From the NCBI RefSeq assembly GCF_963678975.1, contig NC_089276.1, forward strand, positions 31,884,368 through 31,948,367: a stretch of DNA of 64,000 nucleotides. Direction: 5' to 3'. This stretch comes from Dysidea avara. Lineage: Eukaryota > Porifera > Demospongiae > Dictyoceratida > Dysideidae. This document shows positions 20,430-31,564 of this stretch, piece after piece (the stretch's first letter is position 1; each line of letters opens with the position of its first letter). Position numbers and translations under genes: made by a program. The notes beneath the pieces were generated by a model that saw only the letters and a list, made by a program, of their open reading frames with translations, made no database searches and was not told the origin of the DNA.

Positions 20430-22342
20430 ATGTTTAAATTCCTGGAACTATAACATTTGGCAGGGAGAAAACCAGACTTTTCCTGGGTACTGGGAGAATG
20501 AGCCATTCGGCCATGCGACATACACTTGCCCATCTTCCAATATCGTACAATACATGAGTACTGTACAGTATATGGGAGGTTTGGGTTTTTCTGGCCAAAA
20601 ATATCACCCACAAACCAGCTTAACAATACCATCCTGACACCGGTTAGGTGCAAACAAGCCCGAAAGTACCTTCAATATGACCCTAAATGCTTCCAGTGGA
20701 TTGCTACAATTATTTATTCAATGGAATTTTCTACTGAACTGACTAACTGCCTAGGCGATCTCCCTTGTTTCTCAACTTTTTTCCTACGATCCCTAATTGA
20801 ACTATTTTTTCTTTACACTTGTATATAGCATTTTAAAAATGTATATAATATATTTTACCTACAGTACTGTATGTAAGACAATTAATTACATGTATATATA
20901 ACTCAATGTGGATGTTAGCTAGCTATTTGCCTTCTTAATTCATACATGCTATATGTACATCTGCATGCATGTGTCTTAAAACCTGACTAAGAAGAAACTT
21001 GGTTTAAAGCACAAAGTGTTTATTGTGTCCCATCATGTGATGACTATGCACTGGCCACTGGAGTTCTTACACATCAACAAAATGTACAAGATAATTTGAA
21101 CTATCACTGAGCAGTATCTACGTGGCTAAACAAGTATCTCAAATATTTCTAGATTGCCTTGCCTCTATATTCTCTGATCTGTGTATTGACCACACTGATA
21201 CATAACTTGATCAGTTCTCCTCACTACTAGAACAAATACTCTGTCCGTCCCTTTCACGATGCTGTGCAGCTTTTGTACTTACATGACATTGTTTCTATTT
21301 ATTGCCTCTTATTATTTGTACCACAATCAAGTTACTTATAGGGAAAATCCCTTGAAAAATCCCATTGTCTAACTGGAAGAAAAGGTGAAAAGGACGTAGT
21401 TAGTGCTGTGTAAGCTATGTTACTTGTTTTCTTGCAAGGCAATTGTGGATGTTGTAGTTGAGTAACTTTATCAGCGGATTCAGCCCATGTCTTTAATGAC
21501 TTTGATGATGGGGCAAGAAGTCTGATACCTAGGCAATGTCAATTCCACTGTTTTCAAAGAACTAGTGTATGTTACCAATGTAAAACATTTTGTTTTATAA
21601 TACATGTGAACTACGTATACGTATTTAAACACACAAAAGGTGAATGATTTTGAAAGTAAAATTAATCTTTTTTTTTTTATCAGAGGACTCTACCATATGT
21701 GTAAGATGGGTATACCCAATAAAGCGTATCAAAGCGATAATCAAAATGGGGTGAACCATAATAAATCTGCCAAATATTCTCCCTACATAATATTATTGGT
21801 TCGTACGGTGTTCCTTTTTCTGCGATGTACAGGTTGAATAGTTTAGAGTTTCCACATTCCTATGCATGCATGTACCAATTCATGCAAATGGCATGTGTTA
21901 CAGTGTATGTATTGGCATAACACATTGCCCTGGCATTAGACTACTTTGCCCCATCATTAACCATCCCGAGCAATTAAAGACGTGGGCTGGATTAAAGTTA
22001 GCTACTCCATTATTGTACAAGAATTGACAGCATAACTTACACAATACTAACCATGTTATTTTCACCAATGTTTTTCTTTCCGACTATATAGTCGATGGAC
22101 AGAGATGGAGTTATCCAAGGGGTTTTCCCTACGAGGAACTTGATTGTGTACAAATAATAGGAGGCAATAAATAGAAGCAAGATCATGTAATTACAAAAAA
22201 CCATGCAGCATTGTGACCAGGAGTGAAGGACAAGGATTGGTAATTAAGTCTTCCATATAGTGGGATCAGTTGAACTTGTGTAACTATCAGTGTGGTCAAA
22301 CTCGGATCAGAGAATTGAGGCATTAGCTAGCACCTGCCTAGC
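20430..22342. other. Non-coding part of unit B
   Basis: Corresponds to 1-1476, 2909-3180 and 8831-9515. The junction near 21590-21620 (AAAACATTTTG followed soon by TATTTAAACACAC) is the empty counterpart of the DUF7869 transposon site. No gene supported. Confidence 0.6.
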
Positions 22343-22678
22343 TGTTTGATTGATTTGATTTATTATTTATCCTCTAGGTAATCAGCATAAGCCGTTCTTC
22401 CTTACCAGAGCAACTAAGTACATATACAACACACAGAGCAAAACACAAACAAATTATACAAAAACAAACAAACAAAAAATTACATAATATAATAATACAC
22501 AACATAGGACATGTAGTTACAAATTTAACACGCATAATTACTTAGCTAAGTATATAGATTTAGCGTAATTAACAAAGATAGGACAAGTCAATGTATTATG
22601 AAATGATGCTGTTGAATGGATTGAAATCCAACAAGCAGAGGCACTACAGCGAAAATATTTCCTAGTTCTAGTTGCGTA
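22343..22678 (-). mobile_element. LINE 3'-tail-like insertion in unit B
   Basis: About 335 bp absent from the unit A counterpart at about 9517. One end is a TGATT/TTTATT simple repeat, the other ends GTTGCGTAGA. A simple-repeat tail with no coding sequence fits a 5'-truncated LINE or SINE inserted on the minus strand. Family not identified. Confidence 0.55.
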
Positions 22679-23007
22679 GATACAACTTGGTGATAGTTTG
22701 TACGGTATGGAATGCTTGTTCAGTCAGCAGTTGTTTTCTTCTTTTTTTGTTTCTAAGCTGACAACTCTAGTGACACTAGCAGGGTATAGCCATCACATTA
22801 TACAGCACTAGTGCCCCATGCTTTAATTCAGGTTTCTTCCTTGTCTGGTATTAAGACACATACAGATGTATGTATGGAATAAGAAGGCCAATAGCTAGCT
22901 AGCATCCACATAGAGTAAGGTAAAGTATGTAAGTCATCTTGCATACACAGTGATGCATACACATTATTGATGTCCATGTGAAGATGGACATGTGTATGTG
23001 TCACCAG

Positions 23008-23383
23008 CAGCGGCGGAGGAAGTAGTTGATATGAGGGGGGGCTGGGCTGACCCAGACTTACTTCTATAGTTTGGTAAGGTAAGACCAAAAAAAAAAAAAA
23101 AAAAAAAAAAAAGGTCGCAACCAACTGACAAGAGCTTTTCACCTCACTAGCTACCATTTCTAGCTGATAAACTACATAAAAATCCTTTCATAGCTCGCTA
23201 CACACTGACTACTTTATTAGAGTGACTGCTCTATTAGAGTATCTCGATCTTTATCACGGTTTTCAGCCCCACTCCAAGAAAGATAATTTCGGTGTGATAT
23301 CATTCTGAGGGGGGGCTAAGCCCCCCCTCAGCGGACCGAGGGGGGGCTTTAGCCCCCTAGCCCCCCCCTTTCCGCCGCCTATG
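23008..23383 (+). mobile_element. hAT-type MITE with G/C-rich palindromic end
   Basis: Starts CAGCGGCGGAGGAAG, ends CTTTCCGCCGCCTATG, with an exact 8-bp target duplication GTCACCAG (23000-23007 and 23384-23391). Unit A is uninterrupted here (about 9826-9832). It contains a run of 28 A near 23087, the recurrent GACTGCTCTATTAGAGTAT motif near 23223, and strong GGGGGGGCT/AGCCCCCC hairpins at 23308-23370. Confidence 0.9.
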
Positions 23384-23547
23384 GTCACCAGTGTTGCATG
23401 GTTGAATGGCTTGCCCATCCAATGCACTGGCATGGCAAGAGGTCTGGCTATGCCACCGTGTGTATGTAACGACATCCCTATATATATTATTTGTACACAT
23501 TTGGATGGAAATAAGAGTTAGTATTGATATTTTTTATCTCTCCACAG

Positions 23548-23638
23548 TAAGGACATGCCTCCACCAGTGGTTGTCATGGATGCACCTCCAGTTCCAGGCA
23601 GACTACCCCCACAAGAGTTGATGGAACAAACAAAATAA
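23548..23638 (+). CDS. Conserved Pro-rich orphan terminal exon, copy 2
   Basis: Same acceptor (TTTTTTATCTCTCCACAG), phase, length and stop as 10283-10373. The only coding change is the residue after DMPPP (A to V); the other differences, CCG to CCA and CCA to CCC, are silent. It lies about 220 bp from the stop of RBR copy 2, convergent with it. No upstream exon or parent protein is recognised. Confidence 0.5.
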
Positions 23639-23856
23639 ACAGTAAATGTATGCTAAACATACATGTACACATAATATTATGCGCTGTGCATTAAATCCTA
23701 CACACAGAAAATTCAACACAAAAATAAAACACTTCAAAGATGTTCAATTAATAAATTAACAATAATATAAACATTCAAATAAAAAACCATTCTTAAAAAT
23801 GTTTTAAATTTTAGTTTACACTTTCACAATCATCATCATTGCTCTAGCCTGGGGAA

Positions 23857-26106
23857 CTATGTGAGGACCCGGAAACGTGTGAAATAGTCACCATCATCAG
23901 ATTCATCAGACACGTAGGAATCACCGTCATCAAAGCTCACATTGCGTGTAAAATGTTGTGGTGTGTCAATATCATACACAGGTTGTTCATCTTGGATTGC
24001 CCACAAAGAAGGGTTAAATTTGTGTGCAGAAAGGAGGAATGATCTACGTTGTTCCCTACTCTCAACAGTTAGCAAGATTATCTGATCTTTGGGTGTCTGT
24101 AGATGTGGTCTGGTAACACTCTGGGCAAGTAACTCAGTAGATCTCTCTACTTCAGCAACTAGCTTGATGAAGCCATCTCTCTCCCCCTCAGTGCATAGGT
24201 AGTAGCTGAGTGCGTATGAAGCCTTTAACACATGTCGACATTTCAGTAGCTCTCTGATGGCATCCTCAAAGAATGTGACATCTTGTTCACTTGAAGCTGA
24301 TGCTTTCAACTTGCTCATTCTGTCTCCAGCCTTCACTAGTATGGTAAGCTCATATTCTAAGCTCTGCACATGATTCTTGTACCAGTCATAGACATGCTTA
24401 AAGTAGCAGCCATGTTTCTTCTTAGCCTTCTTCTTTGCTTTAGATTTAGCTGACTCCAACTTCCTATTCGCCAATTTCTTCATGATAAATTTGTTGCATT
24501 CAAAGTAACCTCCACTCCGAGAGCCATGAAATCTCCACCGTCCCAAACACATCCAGCAAAACTCATGTTTACATTTGTAGCAAGTCATGTGGTTACATCC
24601 ATCATCCTTGAAGATTGGTGACTTACAGTTAGGGCATGACTTACAATTTTCACCCAACCAAACATCGTCTGACACCCGCTCTGCAGCTCTCTGAGCACCC
24701 TGGTTGTTGTCAACTTGTTCAGATACCTCTCTTTCCCATTCTGCCCACACTTCACAAGTGCATGGGTCATGTGCTGTCTTAGAGCAGCTCCAGCAGAAGA
24801 AATGTCCTACCCCACAATCAACATTTCTTGAGTCAATTTTTTTTTCTGAGCTAGTATCAGATGCAGTTGTTTCATCTTGAACATCATTATTCTCTGCTGG
24901 GTTATTCACTGGGACTTGTACAGCACGTTCACAGCCAGGATGGGGACACCACTTGATATCTGTCTTACCAGTGACAAACTTATCGAGACCAAACTTTTGA
25001 TATTTCTGGTATATCTCCTCTGGGATAAGTGTCTTTATGATGGACATGGGCACCAACTCTGAGCAGTCATATGCAGGACACTTCAACTTGCTAACATTCC
25101 CAGTGTTAATCTTCTCCTTAAGATATTCCTCCCAGCACAGCTTGCAGATGACATGGCCACAAGGCAGTGAAGGTACTGCAATCTTTTCTGTAACTACCTC
25201 AAAACACACTTGACATTCTAACTCAGTGATGGAGCTTTGTTGCTTAAGACTTCTTTTGGGTTTAACAAGGGAATTGTCAACTATTTGTACTCCAGTTTGA
25301 TAGCACAAAGACGCACAATCATTTGTCCACTTCTCAACAACAATTTGTGCCGACCATCCGTTAGCCTCCAACAAACTTTCAGCATTAACCTTGGATAATC
25401 CAAGAGACTCAGTTACTTGAGACATGATTTCTTCTCTTAGTAGTTTAAGCCGGTTCTCACTGTATGGCCTGTAGGATTCTTGTTTTAGAAACCGAGGTTT
25501 GACAGCTAGCTCTGCAGTGCTCTTTTCATTAGATGCAAACACCATTAATGGTTCTAGAATTGCAGCAATGGCAGCTTTGTTTGGTGCATTTTGGGCACAG
25601 TCCAATGGGGTCTGGCCAGCAATGTTTTTCTGACCCAATATGAATGCATCATTGGCCACAAGGATCTCAACACATTTTACCAAACCTGAAGTGGCTGCTA
25701 TATGCAGTGGAGAATTCAAGGAACGGTCCACAAATGTCAGTCCAACAATTAGCTGCTTTTTTTCTCTGCAATAGTCAATGGTGAAACTCAACATGGTAGC
25801 CCTTCTATCACATTCAACAGGATCTATGGCAGCATTAGTGCAGGTACAAATGAGATGTATGGATGTTTCACCCTTGCCATTTGTGACAGTTGGGTCACCA
25901 CCTTGAAGTAAAAACTCCTTGTAAATATCTAGTAGGCCTCTCTTGGCGGCATAGTGGATAGGGGTGCTGCGGGTTTGTGACAATTTGTACACTTTGTTAA
26001 CATTGAGTTTCTTCAACTCAGGTGAGCTATGGTATAGTTGTAGTGCAGTTATTTCATCACCATTTCTTAATGCTTGTTGGAACTGGAGTGAAACAGCAGC
26101 CCCCAT
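23857..26106 (-). CDS. ANKIB1-like RBR E3 ubiquitin-protein ligase, copy 2
   Basis: Predicted 749 aa, the closest relative of copy 1 and product of the A/B segmental duplication. Domain order is unchanged: MGAAVS, ankyrin repeats, UBA-like segment, RING1, IBR, RING2, Ariadne-like region and an acidic tail (GDSYVSDESDDGDYF). RING2 keeps CPNCKSPIFKDDGCNHMTC with the catalytic-type Cys at about 504. It has four extra residues (DNSL region) before RING1 and the PSL insertion within RING1. One RING2-proximal change (CKPCP to CKSCP) leaves the Cys ligands intact. The start at 26106 follows the conserved 3' splice site CTTTGCATAG. All zinc ligands are present and the frame is open, so it is likely functional. 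Confidence 0.92.
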   Translation of the reverse strand: MGAAVSLQFQQALRNGDEITALQLYHSSPELKKLNVNKVYKLSQTRSTPIHYAAKRGLLDIYKEFLLQGGDPTVTNGKGETSIHLICTCTNAAIDPVECDRRATMLSFTIDYCREKKQLIVGLTFVDRSLNSPLHIAATSGLVKCVEILVANDAFILGQKNIAGQTPLDCAQNAPNKAAIAAILEPLMVFASNEKSTAELAVKPRFLKQESYRPYSENRLKLLREEIMSQVTESLGLSKVNAESLLEANGWSAQIVVEKWTNDCASLCYQTGVQIVDNSLVKPKRSLKQQSSITELECQVCFEVVTEKIAVPSLPCGHVICKLCWEEYLKEKINTGNVSKLKCPAYDCSELVPMSIIKTLIPEEIYQKYQKFGLDKFVTGKTDIKWCPHPGCERAVQVPVNNPAENNDVQDETTASDTSSEKKIDSRNVDCGVGHFFCWSCSKTAHDPCTCEVWAEWEREVSEQVDNNQGAQRAAERVSDDVWLGENCKSCPNCKSPIFKDDGCNHMTCYKCKHEFCWMCLGRWRFHGSRSGGYFECNKFIMKKLANRKLESAKSKAKKKAKKKHGCYFKHVYDWYKNHVQSLEYELTILVKAGDRMSKLKASASSEQDVTFFEDAIRELLKCRHVLKASYALSYYLCTEGERDGFIKLVAEVERSTELLAQSVTRPHLQTPKDQIILLTVESREQRRSFLLSAHKFNPSLWAIQDEQPVYDIDTPQHFTRNVSFDDGDSYVSDESDDGDYFTRFRVLT

Positions 26107-26705
26107 GTCAATTACAAGTTCTATGCAAAGAAACACACAAAGGTAATTATACAGAAGATAAAATTAATGGCATATTGATTTGTGCAGTAAACTTTCGAGT
26201 ACATTATGTACAGAATTTGATTTGTGAAATACAAACAGCATACATTATTCAGTGCATTTAAATGTGTACAATTAAGGTATTGAAGCTTCACAATTATGAA
26301 TGTTGTACAACAACTTTGAGTGGGGGAAAACCATGTAGCCAAAATATATTTACAGGTTTGAAAATAGTACAATTTGACACACAAAACAGCACATGCTTGA
26401 CAAGGAAACAAAACTGCAGATATGAAACTGTTTAAACCATTACATACATTGTGTACATAATCACAATGGAAGACATTGCAAGTTAAAGTAATACATTACC
26501 CACTGTGATTACAGAATGTCAAAGGCATAGCCAGGGGGATTGGATGAACCCCTTTTTCAGAAGCACACTAAATCCTGGAGCTCTGCAGTAGCTACTTGCA
26601 CACTGACTGGTTTTGTACTACTTTTATTGCATTATGCTGAATCATCCATGAATCCTCACATGATCAATTGCACATGTGATACATGGTGAATATGGTGAAG
26701 GACTG
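26107..26705. other. Upstream region of RBR copy 2
   Basis: Conserved with 12810-13400. Contains the 3' splice site next to the start codon; the first exon and promoter are not identified. Confidence 0.5.
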
Positions 26706-27092
26706 GAGCCTTATCTGAAATTACGTCACAGACATAAAATGGCCGATGTAGTGTGGGGATGTTCGTAAAATTTGTATGGGCGACTATGGAAAGAAGATTT
26801 TTGTATCTCAGCTAAGACAGAAGATATCGAGCTCTAACCAACAGTTATGGTTATAAATTAGCTGAAAGAATAGGAATCTAGCGTTGTTTTGAAAATCAAC
26901 CGAAAATCGCTTTTATGCACTTATTGTAACTCTTATAGCCATACCTGCTAGTTAGAGTTCGATATCTTCCTTCTTGGCTGAGATATTGCCATTCAAAAAT
27001 TTTCTTCCCATAGTCGCCCATACAAATTCTATAAATGTCCCCACACTACAGCAGCCATTTTTATGTTTGTGACGTAATTTCGGATAAAGCTC
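26706..27092. mobile_element. Fold-back MITE with long inverted arms, unit B only
   Basis: The left end GAGCCTTATCTGAAATTACG is an inverted match to the right end (GAGCTTTATCCGAAATTACG as complement). Similarity continues inward for well over 100 bp, including TAGTGTGGGGA and the GTATGGGCGACTATGG segments. The unit A counterpart at about 13397 lacks it. No coding capacity. Confidence 0.85.
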
Positions 27093-28580
27093 ATTGACTG
27101 ACACATGTTACAAGCCAGCAGCTGTGATAAACTGGAGTGGTCATGTTATACATGTGTCAGGTTAGCACAAACTGTGAATAGTTGATGTATATTTACTTGA
27201 TACATGTTGTGGGCACATGACATCTCAAATATATTGGAGTACAAGCCATGTCTGTAGTCAACAGGAGGACTGACCGAGAATAATGTATGCCTGGAAGAAA
27301 GCATTGCCAACTAAGGGACTCAAATGTGGAGGACACCCATGTGCTAAGGAGTTCAGTGAAGTTCACTGTCAGTATGTTGTCTGGAAGCGAGGATTGTATT
27401 ACAGTTTCTAATAAGCTATGTAAACAGCAGTGTGTAGGTTTTAGCTATTCAGATGCACAAACTAGTCTAATGTTACTGCCCAAGGGCACATTTTGTGTAT
27501 ATATGCATCATTTTCATTCAAACATGGTTCAGGGGAAGCATCCAGGCCTTCCCCCAAAGACATTCATGCACTTCAAATCTGAACTCTCTTCCAGAAAATC
27601 TTAATTGGCTATGCAATACCAAATATCATGACAATACAGCAAATGAGTACTAGCTACCAGTACCTTTCTCAACAAATATGTACCCTGGAAGGTCACTGTA
27701 CAGTTTTAAAATTCTGTTGGAGCCCACGGACAAGAACCTGCGAGACTGAATCATGTCTCCAGGTATGCCTGTCCTGATCAAGAGCAACAGAACATCCAGC
27801 CAAGATATGGTTCATCACGAGTCAGAGACCTGGACAAAGAGCTGGACAAAGAGCACATTTTTAGGGTTAGTAATGATGTTCCACCTGTCAGGTTCATAGG
27901 AGTTGGGAAACACCAATAGTGTGTCTAAGCTCTTGTTGGCCTTATAAGGATTGCAGCTTTTCAAGGTATAGCCATATCATGCTAAAGCTATTACCTTCAC
28001 CTTTTAAGGAACCATAGTTCACCTTTTAAGGAACCGTAGTTCACCTTTTAAGGAACTGTAGTTTACCTTTTAAGGAATAACACAATATAATGACTTAATG
28101 GATAGCTATTATAGTGCTGACTTGATAGCACACTGACATGTACATGTAGGCATAGATATATCTTCCCTACCTATAAAACCTATGATGTAGGTGACACCCT
28201 TACAAGTCGTTTTTACTGAGTATCTAAGAAAAACCGGAAGATTAATCTCGAAAATAATGGAACATGTTGTAAACAGTGAAAAGACTGTTAATAGATTGTA
28301 GTGGGCGACACTAAATTTAATATCATCATGATCATGTAGTCTACGTATAACTTTCACAGCACTATACACAAACATACAAATGTCCTGTACCTCAAGTAAA
28401 TCGTCAGACAGTAGATCGTATACGTACCTTAATCGCTTCACATCTTGATGACTTTACCCTATTTAATATTTTCAGTGAGTGGCACCGAGCGGTGAAGCAC
28501 TGCCATAACCATCACGTGGGGGTTCGCACTTCCCACGGGCTTACCAATTTGGTAATAATGTTTCAGTTATATCAACAACC
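27093..28580. other. Right part of unit B, no confident gene
   Basis: Includes a 105-codon plus-strand frame (27287-27604) without recognisable homology. The counterpart in unit A is frameshifted, so I do not call it. A short tandem repeat (CACCTTTTAAGGAAC units) lies at about 28000-28075. Confidence 0.45.
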
Positions 28581-31336
28581 TTAAATTGGCACGAAAAGGA
28601 GGGGCTATATCTAATAAAACCTATATAGGCCACCTTTAGCTAGTTAGCTAACCTAAGCCCCGCCCCTTTGTGTGTCTGATATCTGGGTGGAGCTGAAGAG
28701 CTGCAAAAAAAATCGATGTACAGTACTCTAATAGAATGGTTAATCAAATACTCTAATAGAACAATCAGATGATATTTTGTCTATAAAGGGAATTTTTTTG
28801 GAGTATAGTTAGTCTATGTTAATGTTGTGCATGGTATCAGCTTTTAGACAAGAACAGTAATACTCCAGCTAGAATGACTCTTATGTAATCCAAATCATTA
28901 TCTCCTGGCACTGACTGAACTATGATAACAGCTTTTGCTTGAGGTACTAACTTTGAACTCTGGTGTTGATATCAACAAAGTAAAGGCTGAAATGCTTGGT
29001 CACACAGAAACCAACACTCCTCATTGTGTATGGCCATAGAGATAATGCCAGTTTTACGAAACATAAAATAATAACAACTTATTATATATAGCTACAGATT
29101 CTGGGATGGGGTATGCAGTTTACAGTACAAACTGAGGATTCACAGAGTCCTCCACTGACTAGCTAAAGTCAACAATTCATAGTTAGCTTCTTGCATGTGC
29201 ATTGTATAAATGCATACTTAGTCCCTGGCCTAAGTACCACAACATTGTATATCACAATCTCGTGATAGTCTGAAGTCACACATACTAACTTCCTACAAAT
29301 GATTGATCTCAGACTATATAAAAGGTTGAAATGTTTTGGGTGTTCTTTTACGTTTACAATTTTAATACCATACCTGTTTCACTGCCCATACAAAAGTCCT
29401 AATAGCAGCAGCAAAATTTATCCCAAATTTATCCCAAATTTCACTGGTAGCAGTGAAAAGTTGTAATTGCAATTTCATTGGCTAGAGTATATAGTGTAGT
29501 TGCTTATCAATGGTTGCAAAGGGATGGTTATTATGATCCAAAATGCTTATTACCTTAGAAATGTTCTCCATGGCAATGGTCACTAAGGTTACCATGTTAT
29601 AGTTGCCTAGCAACTATTACTATGGGCTATTTTGAAATGATTCCCCATTTGAGCCATAACAACCAGACCCTAACAACTGTTGCTTGCCTATTTTCAATGC
29701 AACACTCTGGTTTTTATCCCAAATTTCACTGCTCCCCATGCTATTCCAAGTTAATACCATACTTGCACTTTGCTTGCCAAACTAAAATTTCACAAGTGAA
29801 ATTTCCATTTTCAATGCAACAAGAGTGGTATTTATCCCAAATTTCACTGCTACCCATGCTATCACTAGTACAAACACAACTGTTGCGGATACCCACTGTT
29901 GTTTTATCACCAGACCAGTACTCTTTTCCCATGCACTTGTGTGGGGGGGCAAGTGGTTTGGCCACAAGATTTGATTGATTTACATTATGATTTGTTTTTA
30001 TTCGTTATCTGTATCAACAACCAGCAACTGTTACTTATAGGACATTGTTAGAAGGTGAAGATTGCAACTAGACATCTCAATCACTTAGTGTAGAATGAAA
30101 AATGTTCACTTGGTTGATTAGCTTCTCAGTTGTCAATGTGCAAACATTCACACAACTACTATACTCCATGCACTTTGACTTATGATTAAGCATAAGGATT
30201 TGTTTCTTGTCTTGTAACAGGATGGGAAGTAGGGCCGGGGTGTAAGTGAGTTAGAATACTTCCCATTATTTCTTGGGCCTTCCACGATTATTATATAGGG
30301 GGCTTAGTAAGCCCCCTATATAATAATTGTGGACAGCCCAAAAGTTATAATTAGCCTCTCTGTTTTTAGATCAGGTTCTAATAGATCAGGATATTTGAGT
30401 TTTCTGTTTGGACATTCCCTGAGACTCCTTTCAGGTGAGAAATAGCACTGCATGCGCATTGTAATCTAGTCTTCTCTTGAGCTCGTCAATGAATTGACAG
30501 GGTTTAGCAGGTTTCAACTTTTAGGAGCTACAGCTACTTGCCAGGGCATCCATGCAACTAATTTTTAACAACCTCAAGACTGCTCCCATAACAGGTCAGA
30601 CAAATCAACCCTAGAACCAAATTGAATATAGAGTGAAACCTGATCACTTTAAACCTGATTCTATTAGCAGGTTACTTGTCACTTAACATACGTAATTGGG
30701 TAATACAGTTTCACTTCATCAATAATATTACTCTAATAAAGCATACATTTAAACATACGCCAATTATTGAAATAGGACAGAGTATTTGATTTGGATAATT
30801 GTAATTCCATAGTTATATATATAGCCAACACACAAGCAATGTATAACAATAGCTGCAAAACTCAATATGTTTGTGAAACAGGGTGTATTTCTTATAATGG
30901 AGTTTTAATATAGTTAACCATGTATCAGATCACATCTATAGCATCATGAATCAGTATACAAGACCTGAAGACCACAATGCCAAACCCAACTACATCATGT
31001 TTTATCATTAATTATTGTGCCATAAGGGACCTATACACAAGAATACTACCAAAAGAAACTTGCTTTTTATCCAGGAAGTCAGAAATCTCAGGCTAGTGAT
31101 ATGAACTCCAGGTGACTTGCAGTTTGGGAAAGCTCGGCGCACACATGTATGATGTTTGAACTGCAGCAATTAAATTCTTTTGTCTATACTAGTCATAGCA
31201 CTTGTGAAATTATATACTTCCTCTTGCAAGAAAACAAAAAACTTGTTATTGTTTGGTCACTACCATAAATGTTTCCAGTGTATGCATACATATTTATTTA
31301 ACTTCTGTAGCTGTATATATACCTTGTGTGTTCTAG
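28581..31336. other. Intergenic region before RBR copy 3
   Basis: No gene supported. It holds an imperfect tandem duplication near 29690-29870 (units share TTTTCAATGCAACA and TTTATCCCAAATTTCACTGC), copies of the ACTCTAATAGA motif near 28722-28765 and 30735, and a 50-bp near-perfect palindrome at 30282-30333. Confidence 0.5.
30282..30333. repeat. Near-perfect palindrome around GGGGGCTTA / TAAGCCCCC
   Basis: The left arm reads CACGATTATTATATAGGGGG and the right arm is its inverse with one or two mismatches. A single central base separates the arms, giving a long hairpin potential. Confidence 0.8.
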
Positions 31337-31426
31337 CTGACAAGAGAGGAGAAGCCTCCAACAGTGGTTGTCATGGATACACTTCCAGTCCCTGGCAGAC
31401 TACTACCACAAAAGTTAATGGAATAG
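31337..31426 (+). CDS. Conserved Pro-rich orphan terminal exon, copy 3 (diverged)
   Basis: After a possible acceptor TTCTAG the frame reads EKPPTVVVMDTLPVPGRLLP and ends early at TAG (31424-31426), four codons before the copy 1 stop. The core P-P-x-V-V-x-M-D-x-x-P-V-P-G-R-L is kept, but the region just upstream differs from copies 1 and 2, so splicing is uncertain. Confidence 0.4.
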   Translation: MTREEKPPTVVVMDTLPVPGRLLPQKLME

Positions 31427-31564
31427 CAAAATAAATAATAAGTGTATGCTTAACACATTATATGCTTGTATTAAATCCTACATGTAGAATCCAAAATAAT
31501 CCAACTCTAAATTTATAAGATTAAGAACACGTCAAAATTCTAGCTCAGCAGGCTGTCCATCATC

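Larger units (their letters stand above)
20430..28580. repeat. Segmental duplication unit B (contains RBR copy 2)
   Basis: Second copy of the segment at 1-17790, in the same orientation. It lacks the three large unit A insertions and carries its own at 22343-22678, 23008-23383 and 26706-27092. Confidence 0.85.

Noticed and set aside
27287..27604. 105-codon plus-strand frame in unit B
   Set aside because: The duplicate in unit A (13631-13900) is frameshifted, and the protein has no recognisable motif.
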